A stretch of DNA of 64,000 nucleotides from Halochromatium roseum (GTDB lineage Bacteria > Pseudomonadota > Gammaproteobacteria > Chromatiales > Chromatiaceae): positions 1 to 64,000 of the forward strand of contig NZ_NHSH01000052.1 in NCBI RefSeq assembly GCF_016653315.1, written 5' to 3'. The notes under the pieces are model-generated. The model was not told the DNA's origin. It ran no database searches and worked only from the letters and a program-made list of their open reading frames with translations. Positions 1 to 9,077 of this stretch are shown here, in pieces (the first letter of the stretch is position 1; every line of letters starts with the position of its first letter). The position numbers were made by a program, and so were the translations under genes.

Positions 1-52
1 TTTTGACGTGATCCGAACCGCATTGCGGGCATAGCACTGAGATCTCGGCCAT
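1..52 (-). CDS. IS1-type transposase InsA, N-terminus (cut by window edge)
   Basis: Reading leftwards from an ATG at 50-52, the first 17 codons give MAEISVLCPQCGSDHVK and then run off the window. The CPQC motif followed by GSDHV matches the amino-terminal zinc ribbon of IS1-family InsA proteins, the DNA-binding protein that precedes the InsB transposase. Only one half of the zinc ribbon is visible, so intactness cannot be judged. The DNA just upstream (53 to about 110) is AT-rich and contrasts with the GC-rich sequence after it, as expected for the short leader and terminal repeat of an insertion sequence. Confidence 0.7.
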   Translation of the reverse strand, partial: MAEISVLCPQCGSDHVK

Positions 53-110
53 ACAATAACCTTATAAAAAGCAAATATCGATATTATTCTACAGATTTTA
101 CGGATAAACC
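1..110 (-). mobile_element. End of an IS1-family insertion sequence (partial)
   Basis: This comprises the InsA start at 52 plus an AT-rich leader on its upstream side. The composition changes to GC-rich near 110, where GGTTTATCCGTAAAATC on the minus strand is a possible terminal repeat. The outer boundary is a guess, because the other end of the element lies outside the window and no target duplication can be checked. Confidence 0.45.
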
Positions 111-365
111 ACGTCTAGAGCACTACCGCCGACTGTTTCTAACCAAGGCTGACGCTCTCCGAGCAAGGCCAGGCAACGTTGCTCGTTGCTGCGTGTCAAC
201 CTGCAGTCTAGCAAGGTCGTTGGACGAGGGTGAGCGCATGGGCTCGTCGCTGGCGGATTCGCGACAGATCGTTGGCGCCTTGGTTCAGGGAGACTTAAGC
301 CAACGACTGCACTTCATGAGGTCTAGGCGTTGAGGCCGATCACGACTGAGAGAGGAGAAACCTTG
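111..365. other. Gap between the IS end and the first gene
   Basis: No complete gene is seen. A short open frame at 238-333 (plus strand) encodes LADSRQIVGALVQGDLSQRL, which resembles the stretch after a HAMP domain in chemoreceptors. It stops after 31 codons and is at best a gene relic. A Shine-Dalgarno sequence (AGGAG, about 353-357) serves the ATG at 366. Confidence 0.4.
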
Positions 366-1088
366 ATGCCCAGTTGGTCGAGCTACGCGCTGAGCGATTT
401 TCTGCCGTTCTCGCTCGAGACCTATCAGCGGCTTGCGGAGCTCTACAACGCGCGTTTCAGCGCCGCGGTTGCCATCGGCCTGGGCATCGGCCTACTGGCA
501 TTGTTCTCGCTATGGCGACCGACGCCTTGGCGCTTGCGCTGGGTGTTGGCCGGTTTTGGCCTGTGCTGGCTGTGGATCAGTTGGGCCTTCCAGCTTCAGA
601 CCCTCGCACCGCTGCTTTGGGCCGGTGAGCTGTTTGCGATCGCCTTTGCCCTGCAAAGCGGGTTGTTGCTTGCCAGCGCAGTCTTGTCGACGCCTCGCTT
701 GACGCACCACTGGGTTGCGCAGGGGTTGGCACCACAGTCACCGGTCGGTCAGCCTCAACGGGGTGTCTGGCTGGGTGCTGGGATGCTGGTGTTTGCCGTC
801 CTGCTGCTGCCGCTGATCGAGCTTGCCGCGGGGCGGGCTTGGCTGGGACTCTCGTGTTTCGGCAGCGCAGCGACCCCCACTGCGATTGGAACACTGGGTC
901 TTGCTGCCATGCTTGGTCCGCGACTCGGGTGGCTATTGATGCCGGTTCCTGTGCTTTGGTGTCTGGTTGTGAGTCTGCTGCTGTTTGGGCTGGATGATCC
1001 ACTCTGGGTGCTACCGGCGTTTGCGGTCCCTGTCAGCCTGGTCGCGGCACTGCTTGGTCGGCGGACCTGGGAGGCCCCCGGCAGATGA
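366..1088 (+). CDS. DUF6064-family integral membrane protein
   Basis: This is a 240-residue hydrophobic protein of unknown function. It starts with the family-like segment DFLPFSLETYQRLAELYNA, followed by six to seven predicted membrane helices separated by very short loops. The pattern (N-terminal amphipathic YN motif, Trp-rich helices, a central VLLLPLIELAAGR segment and a terminal LLFGLDDPLWVLP) matches DUF6064 proteins, for which no activity is known. The ATG at 366 is preferred over the TTG at 330 because AGGAG lies nine bases upstream. It stands alone, separated from an IS end by about 250 bp and convergent with the next gene. Confidence 0.65.
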   Translation: MPSWSSYALSDFLPFSLETYQRLAELYNARFSAAVAIGLGIGLLALFSLWRPTPWRLRWVLAGFGLCWLWISWAFQLQTLAPLLWAGELFAIAFALQSGLLLASAVLSTPRLTHHWVAQGLAPQSPVGQPQRGVWLGAGMLVFAVLLLPLIELAAGRAWLGLSCFGSAATPTAIGTLGLAAMLGPRLGWLLMPVPVLWCLVVSLLLFGLDDPLWVLPAFAVPVSLVAALLGRRTWEAPGR

Positions 1089-1105
1089 ATCCTGTGAGAT
1101 CCAGG

Positions 1106-1540
1106 TTAACCGTAAGGACCGAGAAAGATCATCCCTCCCCAGAAGATCGAGCAGACGACCGAAAAAGAAAAGCAGGCGCGGAACATCAGGAAATGTGACG
1201 GGCTGACCGACCGTAACGCCTCGCGGAAGAGGCCGACATCGTCTGGCAGGTTCGCTTCGGCCGCCACGATTGCCGTGACCAGTCGGCGCTGGATCTCCAT
1301 CGACTGCCAAATGAAGAGACTTCCGGTGATCGACCAAAGACAGACGACCGTGTTTGCCGCCCGCGCTGTATCCGGATGGATCTGAACCTTGTCGAATGCC
1401 AGCATCAGCGCCACAACGGCCAGGATCTCGATCGCCGCGTAAAGGTTAAACCGCGACCAGAACCGATCCAGTTCCGAATTGATCGTCCTAATGTAGATCT
1501 CGAGGTAGCGGGGGATCTGTATCGTCGCTGGAGAATGCAT
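1106..1540 (-). CDS. Small membrane protein of unknown function (three TM helices)
   Basis: The 144-residue protein shows a short cytoplasmic lead and then three hydrophobic stretches: about residues 33-52, 63-80 (ending SLFIWQSMEIQRR) and 116-141. No catalytic motif or known family could be recognised. It faces the DUF6064 gene tail to tail with a 17-bp gap, so the two are not an operon. The ribosome-binding site is weak. The frame is supported by its membrane-protein composition rather than by family membership. Confidence 0.5.
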   Translation of the reverse strand: MHSPATIQIPRYLEIYIRTINSELDRFWSRFNLYAAIEILAVVALMLAFDKVQIHPDTARAANTVVCLWSITGSLFIWQSMEIQRRLVTAIVAAEANLPDDVGLFREALRSVSPSHFLMFRACFSFSVVCSIFWGGMIFLGPYG

Positions 1541-2362
1541 TGCCGGGCCTTGTTAAACCTGTGCCTGTTTGGTCAGAGCGAGCGCTTGCTGGTAAGCGAA
1601 GCGAGGTTAAGCGTCAGCGAGCTTTGCTCGCATCGCGGGTCGATCGTTCAACGCCGCCTTTCGGCAGATAGTACAGCGACAGCCCAAGCTGTGCTGCATC
1701 GCCGTCTTACTTATCGCGATCATGCTCTGAATCCTGGTCTCAAGGACCGGGTCGTTGGTCGCCGGCCCCCGAGCGAACCAATGTGACCGAGCAGTTGACT
1801 GAGGTGAAGGCCGCGCCCCAGCTTACAACCGACGTCCCTCCGATGGCGAACGCATGCTGCTTCCTTAGGGGCTGTAGAGAAACGCGAGGGTGATAAGCGC
1901 AGATCGAGTGCGTTTGTGCGTCTTGTATGTTTCATCCCTCATTCAGATCGCCCAGCTTGAGAGGGTTTTTCTGTTTTTCTTTTTTCTGAGGCAAAGAAAT
2001 CATCGGCCTTGTCGCCTTTTTGAGTGATGATTGGAGCCGGATTTGGTTGACTGCTGTGAGATGTAGTGCGCTGGCATTCTTTGTTCAGCAAGCTTTGTTC
2101 AGCAAGCTTTGTTCAGCAAGCTTTGTTCAGCAAGCGGGCGGCTTCTTGCGTTATCTGCCCTAGATTGTGGCTTGGCAGCTATTGCCGTAGTTCTACAGGT
2201 TGGCTGCCTGTCATTGTCAAACATCACGTGCGGACGTGGGATCGCGGCAAGGCTATCCGTCCAAGACTGCTATACTGACGAATGGGTTTTCAGCTGCCTG
2301 GATAGCCAGTGTTGCGCTTAGCGGCGTTTGCACGGAGGGCTCGGCAACAGAGGTTTTGAACG
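1541..2362. other. 820-bp stretch without a convincing gene
   Basis: Short frames exist on both strands but none resembles a known family or has a good ribosome-binding site. Visible structure includes a small hairpin (GCGAGC-TTT-GCTCGC near 1618), a T-rich tract at 1958-1988, and a 14-bp tandem repeat array at 2080-2135. AGAGG near 2350 belongs to the downstream UPF0182 gene. The stretch may be remnant DNA, since it separates an IS-flanked segment from the compositionally odd UPF0182 gene. Confidence 0.5.
2080..2135. repeat. Tandem array, four perfect copies of a 14-bp unit
   Basis: The unit TTTGTTCAGCAAGC is repeated four times without mismatch, with copies starting at 2080, 2094, 2108 and 2122. 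It lies about 230 bp upstream of the UPF0182 gene and not within a credible gene. Confidence 0.95.
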
Positions 2363-5041
2363 ATGGGCAAAAAAACGCGCGCATGCCGGTTTTGGGTCGT
2401 TGGGTTCGGTGTGTTTCTTGTAATCTTGGTGGTGCCGCCTGTCCTCGCTGTCTTCTATGCGGATACGCTGGTCGAGTTTTGGTGGTACCAGTCTCTCGGA
2501 CTCGGCTTTTATTTCTGGCAACGCCTGCTCTACAACTATTTGATATTAGGCGGCGCAACAGCGCTATTTTTTGCGTTTTTCTATTATAACTTTAACCTTG
2601 CCTCGCGCCTGCTCAGGGTCCGTCCCTCAGGGTCGGCAAATTTCTTTCTGCGCCTGCAGCGCAAATTCAAATGGGCGGCGCCGAGAAACGCCTTGGTCAT
2701 GACGGAACAATCGTGCGCTCCGAGCGATTCGGGTGAAAACAGGAGGTCGTGGCAATGGCTGATCATTAATTCGCGGCGCTTCTATGTGCTCGCGTCACTG
2801 ATACTTGCACTGTTCGTCGCCTATCCGCTTTACCACCACTGGGAGACTGCACTACTCTTTTTGTTCGCGCCGTCTGCGGGCATCGCTGATCCTGTGTATG
2901 GGCTTGATGTTAGTTTTTATTTGTTTGGCCTGCCATTGTTTCGCACCATCGTCTACGAACTGTTGTTAGCTCTGGGTATCTTGCTGATCATTCTTTCCGT
3001 CGTTTATTATCTGCAACTGCGAGAACTGAGCAGTCGCCATCTGTTTTTGCCGCCTGGTGTCAGACGGCATCTGAGCGTAATCATTACGCTCATCTTTTTG
3101 GTGTCCATTTTCGAGTTGCTGATGCAGCGCTATCTGCTCTTGTATCGTGATAGTAATACGCCGTTATTCTTTGGTCCCGGCTATACTGATATGACGGTCG
3201 TGCTACCACTTATCTGGTCATCCATGATGGCGATGGTCATCCTGGGGGCAACTGTGGTCCTATATATCAATAAGCGGTGTAGTCGTATCTTTGTATTAAT
3301 TTCTACTTTTTTTCTAGTGGCTATCATCGGCCTTAACCAATGGGGTGCATTAGCACAAGGTGTGCAGGATATTGTGGTTGAACCGGATGAGCTTGCACGT
3401 CAGGAGCCCTATATTCGCAACAACATTGATGCTACCCTTAATGCTTTCGATCTGACTGAGGTGGAAATCCGTCCCTATGTCGTTGGGGGTGGCGCTGGTC
3501 AGGCAAACAGTGGGCCGGGCGGGCTTGAGTTGCGTAATATTCCGGTATGGGACCGGGATATGTTGATCGATGTCTATCGCGAACTCCAGGAGTTGCGAAC
3601 CTATTATCGCTTCCCGCAGGTAAATAGTGATCGCTATACCATTGAGGGCGAATATCAGCAGGTGTTTGTCGCCGCGCGAGAGTTGGATTTCGACCGCCTA
3701 CCGCCGGACTCGCGTAATTGGGTCAATCGCTGGTTTAAGTATACCCATGGCTATGGTGCCGTGATGTCACCGGCCGCGCAGGTTGGCGAAGACACCAAAA
3801 AGTGGTTTCTTAAGGATATTCCGCCACAGTCCGATGTCGGGGTGACGCTTGAGCAGCCTGCTATCTATTTTGGCATGCAGGATCTCTACGATGTGATTGC
3901 GCCAAATGCGCTGCGGGAAATCTCCTACCCAGGTAAGGATGGAGTGGTGCTTGATGATTATAGTAGTGAAAGCGGTATTCCTATTTACAGCTGGTTTCGG
4001 CGCGCGATCTTCGCGCTCTACTATCGCGATTACAAGTTGCTTTTTACCCAAGCCATTATTCCTGAGAGTAAGATTCTGATCAGGCGTAATGTGCCGAGTA
4101 CGATCGAGGTTGTGACTCCTTTCTTGGAGCTTGATAGCGATCCTTATCTCGTGATCACGCCGAAACGGCTGTTTTGGATCGTCGACGCCTATACCCTGTC
4201 GGATCTCTACCCTTATGCCGAACCGGTAAACCGTGGCTTGGGCTCAGATCCAGATAGCTCTATGGTTAGTCCGATTCAGAAGGAGTTCAATTACATTCGT
4301 AATTCTGTGAAAATCGTGGTCGACGCTTATAATGGCGATATGACCTACTATCTGGCTGATCCCAATGATCCCATCGCGCGTGCCTACCAGCGCATGTATC
4401 CTAGTTTAATCAAAGGCATGGATGAGTTCCCAGTCGCGTTGCGAGCGCATATTCGTTATCCACGGGATTTGTTCATCACGCAGATGCAGGTCTACGCGAA
4501 GTATCACCAGACAGACCCAGATGCTTTTTACGGCCAAGAGGACCGTTGGATGTTTCCACGTGTCTCGCGCGAGGGCGAGGTTCAATCGCTATTGCCCTAC
4601 TATGTCACCCTCAATCTGATTGATCCTGCTCGCTTCGAGCATCTCTTGATCGCACCAATGAATCCGGAGGGTCGTGAGAACATGCGTGCCATCGGGTTGG
4701 TCAGTTCGGATGGAGATAATTATGGCCGCATCATCGTTTATAGTTTCCCAACTGGAGCGCTGATTCACGGTCCATCGCAGATTGATGCACTCATCAATCA
4801 GGATTCCGACATTGCCGAACAGTTTACCCTGTGGGGGCGCGGGGGCGCGGAAATCCACCGAGGAAAATTGATTCTGATCATGGTCAATGGCATCATCACT
4901 TATGTTCAGCCGGTTTACTTAAAAGCGGCTGGAAACGTGGCGATCCCGCAACTCAAACGGGTCATTGTGAGTCAAAACGGCAAGGTTGCGATGGAGCCAT
5001 CCTTGGAGGCTGCCTTCGCCGCATTGTCACGCAACGAGTGA
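2363..5041 (+). CDS. UPF0182 family large membrane protein
   Basis: This 892-residue protein fits the COG1615/UPF0182 family in length and layout. About seven or eight membrane helices lie in the first 345 residues (for example near 10-30, 55-75, 138-158, 195-220, 236-256 and 278-300). A long extracytoplasmic region follows, containing blocks such as NNIDATLNAFDL, PVWDRDMLIDVYRELQ and YYVTLNLIDP, typical of the family. Its function is unknown. The ATG at 2363 follows AGAGG at a suitable distance. The codons use A/T at third positions far more often than the flanking genes, visible in runs such as TATTATAACTTTAACC, which suggests different ancestry or recent transfer. No partner gene is apparent. 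Confidence 0.85.
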   Translation: MGKKTRACRFWVVGFGVFLVILVVPPVLAVFYADTLVEFWWYQSLGLGFYFWQRLLYNYLILGGATALFFAFFYYNFNLASRLLRVRPSGSANFFLRLQRKFKWAAPRNALVMTEQSCAPSDSGENRRSWQWLIINSRRFYVLASLILALFVAYPLYHHWETALLFLFAPSAGIADPVYGLDVSFYLFGLPLFRTIVYELLLALGILLIILSVVYYLQLRELSSRHLFLPPGVRRHLSVIITLIFLVSIFELLMQRYLLLYRDSNTPLFFGPGYTDMTVVLPLIWSSMMAMVILGATVVLYINKRCSRIFVLISTFFLVAIIGLNQWGALAQGVQDIVVEPDELARQEPYIRNNIDATLNAFDLTEVEIRPYVVGGGAGQANSGPGGLELRNIPVWDRDMLIDVYRELQELRTYYRFPQVNSDRYTIEGEYQQVFVAARELDFDRLPPDSRNWVNRWFKYTHGYGAVMSPAAQVGEDTKKWFLKDIPPQSDVGVTLEQPAIYFGMQDLYDVIAPNALREISYPGKDGVVLDDYSSESGIPIYSWFRRAIFALYYRDYKLLFTQAIIPESKILIRRNVPSTIEVVTPFLELDSDPYLVITPKRLFWIVDAYTLSDLYPYAEPVNRGLGSDPDSSMVSPIQKEFNYIRNSVKIVVDAYNGDMTYYLADPNDPIARAYQRMYPSLIKGMDEFPVALRAHIRYPRDLFITQMQVYAKYHQTDPDAFYGQEDRWMFPRVSREGEVQSLLPYYVTLNLIDPARFEHLLIAPMNPEGRENMRAIGLVSSDGDNYGRIIVYSFPTGALIHGPSQIDALINQDSDIAEQFTLWGRGGAEIHRGKLILIMVNGIITYVQPVYLKAAGNVAIPQLKRVIVSQNGKVAMEPSLEAAFAALSRNE

Positions 5042-5135
5042 ATGCAACAGTGAAAGAGGCAAGGGGAACGACGAAGCAATAAAGTAATGCATCAATTCCG
5101 GTCCATGTCGCCTTCTGCTCAACGAGCAAACCAAG

Positions 5136-5957
5136 TTGACTGAACAGCTCTCGATTGCAAAACATTTGATCCACGAGCGCCTAGGGCTGCATTTCGAGGG
5201 GTTGCGCGAGCGCCAGCTGCGGCGTGCGCTGACGCAGCGGCTGCAGGCCACGGCGGCGTCTTCGCCCGCAGCCTATCTCGAGCTGCTGCGTCGCAGCCCG
5301 GCCGAGATGGATGCCTTGGCCAGCCTGGTGACCATCAACGAGACCTTTTTTGATCGCGAGCCGCATCATCTGCAGCTGCTAGCTGATCATCTGTTGCCGA
5401 GTTTGCTCGCTGCGCGCAAGGGTGCTGAGCCTGTTGGTATCCTGTCGCTGGGCTGCTCAAGCGGCGAGGAACCCTATTCGTTGGCCATGACCGTTCAGGA
5501 GCGCTGGGGTCGGCAGGCGACGGCCTTGGTGCGGATCACCGGCGCTGATCTGGATTCGACCCGGATCACGCATGCGCGCGCCGGTTGCTACCACAAACAC
5601 GCGCTGCGCGAACTCTCTGTGCAGCGTCGGCAGCAGTGGTTCGTGATGCAGGATGCGCACCACTATTGCCTAAAGCCGCAGATTCGGCAGGCGGTTCGGT
5701 TTCAGGTGGTCAATGTGTTGGATGCCCGGCTGCCGTCGATCCTGGGTCAGCAGGATCTGGTCTTTTACCGCAACATCTCGATCTATTTCGATATCCCGAC
5801 GCGCACCAAGGTCTTGCAGAACATCAAGCGCCTGCTGAAGCCGGGTGGCTTCCTAGTGGTCGGTACCACCGAGGTCCTGTCGAACGATCTCGGGGTGTTT
5901 CGGCTGCTTGAGCAGCAAGGTATTTGGTACTTCGTCAACGCGCTGCCTAAGGCCTAG
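5136..5957 (+). CDS. CheR-type protein-glutamate O-methyltransferase
   Basis: The 273-residue protein has the CheR arrangement: an N-terminal helical domain (about 1-75), the substrate-site motif NETFFDREP (about 67-75), the AdoMet-binding glycine motif LSLGCSSGEEPYSLAM (about 103-118), and DLVFYRNISIYFD (about 208-220), the counterpart of the CRNVxIYF motif. It would transfer methyl groups from S-adenosylmethionine to glutamates of chemoreceptors. No other chemotaxis gene is adjacent, so it may serve receptors encoded elsewhere or a CheB/CheR-type signalling pathway. The start is a TTG (5136) with a poor ribosome-binding site. GC content returns to the local norm after the AT-richer UPF0182 gene. 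Confidence 0.88.
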   Translation: MTEQLSIAKHLIHERLGLHFEGLRERQLRRALTQRLQATAASSPAAYLELLRRSPAEMDALASLVTINETFFDREPHHLQLLADHLLPSLLAARKGAEPVGILSLGCSSGEEPYSLAMTVQERWGRQATALVRITGADLDSTRITHARAGCYHKHALRELSVQRRQQWFVMQDAHHYCLKPQIRQAVRFQVVNVLDARLPSILGQQDLVFYRNISIYFDIPTRTKVLQNIKRLLKPGGFLVVGTTEVLSNDLGVFRLLEQQGIWYFVNALPKA

Positions 5958-6039
5958 CCACCTCGCTAGCCTGGCGTTGGGCCTAGCTGCGACAGCGCGA
6001 GCAACCCCCGGCGTCCAGGGTGGTGAGGCGCCATGCTCG

Positions 6040-6714
6040 CTAGAGCAGATCTCTAAGCCGAAAGCCGTTGCCGTTGTCTCGATAGGCGACCTGAGCGAGG
6101 AACAGCTCGGCGGCTGCTAAGGCATCGTAGAAGGCGTTATGGGCGCGATAGCGCGGTAGGTTGTAGCGCTCACAGAGCGAGTGCAGGCGCAGCTCAGACG
6201 GCCGAAAGGGGATGTTGCGGCGCTCGAAGGTGCGCCGCGCGAGCACCTCGGTATCGACGCAGCGGATCAGCAGCCCTTCGCCATAGAGTTCGCGGCAGGC
6301 GGCGTCCAGAAAGCTGAGCTCGATCTTGGCGTGATGGGCGATCAGCACCCGTCCGGCGAGCACGCCGAGCAGCTCGCGCAGGACGCGGCCTTGGCGTAGG
6401 CCGGCGGCCGACTCGTCATCGGTGATTTGGTGGATCACCGCGGTCTCGGCCGGGATGTCGCCCTCGCAGCGCAGCAGCCGGTGGCGGGCGCTGGCAAGAT
6501 CGATGCGTTGGCCGCGCACCAGCACCCAGCCGATACTCAAGATCTGGTCTCGCTTGGCGTCCAGCCCGGTGGTCTCGAGATCGAGCGCGACATAGTCGAC
6601 GCAGCGGTAGTCGAGCGCCGGCGCGGGGAACGGGCGCCCGAAATAGTCACGCAAGGGGCCGGCATCAAGCTGCCGCAAGCACTGGCGGCGATGTCCTTCC
6701 GTTGGCGATCGCAT
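6040..6714 (-). CDS. DnaQ-like 3'-5' exonuclease (DEDDh)
   Basis: This 224-residue protein has an exonuclease fold like the DNA polymerase III epsilon subunit. Exo I is DLETTGLD (about 44-51), Exo II lies around LIAHHAKIELSFLD (about 123-136), and Exo III is HNAFYDALAAAELF (about 192-205), giving the DEDDh set of metal-binding acids and the general-base histidine. It acts in the same direction as, and 156 bp downstream of, the cNMP/CBS/DUF294 gene. This pairing recurs in proteobacteria beside VC_2705-type symporters. Its nucleic acid substrate cannot be told from the sequence, and it is probably not the replicative epsilon subunit. Confidence 0.85.
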   Translation of the reverse strand: MRSPTEGHRRQCLRQLDAGPLRDYFGRPFPAPALDYRCVDYVALDLETTGLDAKRDQILSIGWVLVRGQRIDLASARHRLLRCEGDIPAETAVIHQITDDESAAGLRQGRVLRELLGVLAGRVLIAHHAKIELSFLDAACRELYGEGLLIRCVDTEVLARRTFERRNIPFRPSELRLHSLCERYNLPRYRAHNAFYDALAAAELFLAQVAYRDNGNGFRLRDLL

Positions 6715-6870
6715 GTTGCGTTCCTCAAGAACTGCTCAGAAACAACGGCATGATCGCAGACAAAAACAAACAGCGCAGATGAGGCGTGAAAGACGCGATC
6801 TTCAGCGGGATCTCCGCTGAATACCGACCGGTTTCACGCGTATCTGGTGGCTGGTGGTTCCAGATTGGGC

Positions 6871-8853
6871 TCATCCGAAACGTCCTGCTTGATAGCGTTG
6901 TCCCAGCGTCTCCTGCATGCGGTCGATCAGCAAGAAGGCGTCCTTCAAATGGCCGCGTTCGAGTGGCGAGAGCTGCTCTGGGGCGAGGAAGTTGTTGGCC
7001 TTCTCGCCGTTGCGCAGCTGATTGGCCTGATGGCGGATGCGCAGGCTGTTGATCAGCTCGAAGGCGTCGATCAGGTTGGCGGCGCCGTCGTGGCTGAGCG
7101 CGGCGGTCTCGGCGGCGGCCTCGAGTCGTTCAATGGTGTTGATCGGCGCCAGCCCGGTGGAGAGCGCATAGACGCGGGCGAGGTCGATGATCGGCACGGT
7201 GCCGCGATGTTTGAGATCGAAGGTGTGGTTGTGGTCACCGCCATGGATGAGCACGAAGTTGCGGAAGAAGCCCAGCGGTGGCCTGTGCTTGATGGCATTG
7301 GCGGCCATGTAGGCGATGAAGATGCGATTGTCACGCGAGAGTTCGAGCACTTGCTCATGCAGTCCATCGAACAGCCCAGCCGGGTCATGCAGGGCGCGCA
7401 GGTCGAAGAAGACGCTGGCGAGCATCAGCGCTTTGGGGTCCGGGCGTTTGATCCAGTTCTCGAAGTATTGTTGCCAGACCTTGAGTGGCTGGCGCCAGTT
7501 GGCGGTCTTGGCCATCACCTCGCCGGGACAGTAGATGTAGCCACAGGCATTCAGACCGTCGTTGACGCGCTCGGCGAGCTGGCGGAAGTAGTGGTCATCG
7601 TCCTTGCTCATGCTGTCGGCGATCAGCAGGGCGTTGTCCTGATCGGAATGCGAGGATTGCTCGCGCCTGGCCTGGGAGCCGCCGACCAGCCAGGCGTAGG
7701 GCACCGGTGGTGGACCCAGCTCGGCCTCGGCGAGTTCGAGCAGGCGCTTGGTGATGGCGTCGGTGATCGCGCTCACCGCTTGGCCGACATGGCCGCCGGT
7801 GGCGCCGCTGCTGATCAACTGCACCTGGAGATCGGGCACCTTGTCACTGATCGCCTCGAGCGCGGCGACCGAGTCGGCCTTGTGGATATCGCCGACCAGG
7901 TAGACGCCGCTGGTGCTCTGAAAACGCATGAAGTCACTGGTGGAGAGCATGCCGAGCAACCGCTTGCCATCGACCACCGGCAGGTGATGCACATTGAGCC
8001 GGGTCATCTGCAGCAGGGCCTCGAAGCCGAGCGCATCGGCATCGATGGTGGAGAGGGTGGCGGTCATGATCTCGCGCACCGGTTGCTCGGTGGAGAGGCC
8101 GGTGGCGACGCAGCGGTTACGCAGATCGCGATCGGTGATGATGCCGCTGAGGCGTTCGTTCTCCATTAGCAGCAGGGCCGAGACGCGCTCGGCGGACATG
8201 ATGCGGGCGGCCTCGCGGATGCTGATTTCAGGGCTGGCCTTGATTGGCGTGCGGCGCAGTAGATCGCGCGCGCTCACCGTCATCAGCCCGCCGGTGGCGG
8301 CGGTGGGCTCGGTGAAGGCGTCGAGGGCCTTGCGCAGGCGCGTGGTCGTGGAGCCGTCGAAGTACTCGGCGAACTCGGGATGCGCGGAGCGGAGTTGCTC
8401 GAACTGGGCGCAGGTCATTGAATACAGCAGGCTGTCTTCGACCGTCTCGCCGCTGAGTGTGGGCTTGCCAGCGTTCTTGTTGCTTGGATCGCTGGAATCC
8501 TTGCCCTCGCTGCGGTTGCCCTTGTTGGTTTCGCTACCCTTGCTGCGGCGGCCGGCTGAATCAGTGCCGCCGGTGTCACCGCCCTCTACACCGCTGAGAC
8601 AAACATCGCTAAACAGATCGCCCTCGGCCAGTTTGCCGACCAACTCGCCTTGGGCGTTGCGCAGTTCGATGGCGCCGCGGCGCAGGATATAGAGATGTGC
8701 CGCCTGATCATCGTTCGGCGGGAAGGCGGAGCCGCGCTTCAGGTAGCGCACCTTGAATTGGCGCGGCAGCGGTTCGAGCGCCTCGGTCGGCAACTGCTCA
8801 AACGGCGGATGCTTGGCGAGAAACTCTTGGATTTCGATCAGCTCGACGTCCAT
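6871..8853 (-). CDS. cNMP-binding / CBS pair / DUF294 nucleotidyltransferase-like regulator
   Basis: This 660-residue signalling protein has three parts. The N-terminal cyclic-nucleotide-binding-like domain (about 15-160) is interrupted by a low-complexity Ser/Gly/Lys/Asp insert (about 90-130). Two CBS motifs follow (about 195-320, with GIITDRDLRNR and GMLSTSDFMRF). The C-terminal DUF294 region has a nucleotidyltransferase-type motif (GGSQARREQSSHSDQDNALL) like that of PII uridylyltransferases, then the DUF294 helical domain. It could sense a nucleotide and modify a partner, but its target is unknown. It sits downstream of the acetate symporter, separated from it by a terminator hairpin, and upstream of the exonuclease. 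The expected acidic pair (S-D-Q-D) is present, so activity is possible. Confidence 0.88.
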   Translation of the reverse strand: MDVELIEIQEFLAKHPPFEQLPTEALEPLPRQFKVRYLKRGSAFPPNDDQAAHLYILRRGAIELRNAQGELVGKLAEGDLFSDVCLSGVEGGDTGGTDSAGRRSKGSETNKGNRSEGKDSSDPSNKNAGKPTLSGETVEDSLLYSMTCAQFEQLRSAHPEFAEYFDGSTTTRLRKALDAFTEPTAATGGLMTVSARDLLRRTPIKASPEISIREAARIMSAERVSALLLMENERLSGIITDRDLRNRCVATGLSTEQPVREIMTATLSTIDADALGFEALLQMTRLNVHHLPVVDGKRLLGMLSTSDFMRFQSTSGVYLVGDIHKADSVAALEAISDKVPDLQVQLISSGATGGHVGQAVSAITDAITKRLLELAEAELGPPPVPYAWLVGGSQARREQSSHSDQDNALLIADSMSKDDDHYFRQLAERVNDGLNACGYIYCPGEVMAKTANWRQPLKVWQQYFENWIKRPDPKALMLASVFFDLRALHDPAGLFDGLHEQVLELSRDNRIFIAYMAANAIKHRPPLGFFRNFVLIHGGDHNHTFDLKHRGTVPIIDLARVYALSTGLAPINTIERLEAAAETAALSHDGAANLIDAFELINSLRIRHQANQLRNGEKANNFLAPEQLSPLERGHLKDAFLLIDRMQETLGQRYQAGRFG

Positions 8854-9000
8854 CGGGGGGCATCCTCAGGTGGAAGATTGGTGACGACCCGTTGTCTTTT
8901 TTGTGGAGTATGCCGTAAGTCGACCGAGTGCTGCTTGCGCTGGCTGTTCAGCGCGTCTTCGCGCGCTGCGTCAGCAACGCTGTGCATCTGTTGTCCCCAC

Positions 9001-9024
9001 AAAAAAGCCCCGCGAATGCGGGGC
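9001..9024 (-). terminator. Rho-independent terminator after the symporter gene
   Basis: Read on the minus strand, GCCCCGCATTCGCGGGGC forms a seven-pair GC stem and is followed directly by six T residues. It lies between the symporter stop (9078) and the CBS-protein start (8853), so part of the transcription ends before the regulator. Confidence 0.85.
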
Positions 9025-9077
9025 AATCTGGGTTGTGGGCAGAGGCGCCGATAGCGCGCCCTGCTCAGCGGTTGGTT

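Noticed and set aside
1720-1935. Minus-strand 71-codon frame in the gap before the UPF0182 gene, considered as a transposase fragment
   Set aside because: No recognisable transposase motif in any frame, so no gene or IS relic is claimed.
2080-2135. CRISPR array
   Set aside because: The repeats are contiguous 14-bp units without spacers, and no cas genes exist in the window. No CRISPR array was found anywhere else.
6847-8169. Long plus-strand open frame (440 codons) opposite the cNMP/CBS/DUF294 gene
   Set aside because: It is a reverse-strand shadow of a GC-rich gene: His/Asp/Gly/Val-rich composition, no family resemblance, and the minus strand encodes clear CBS and DUF294 motifs.
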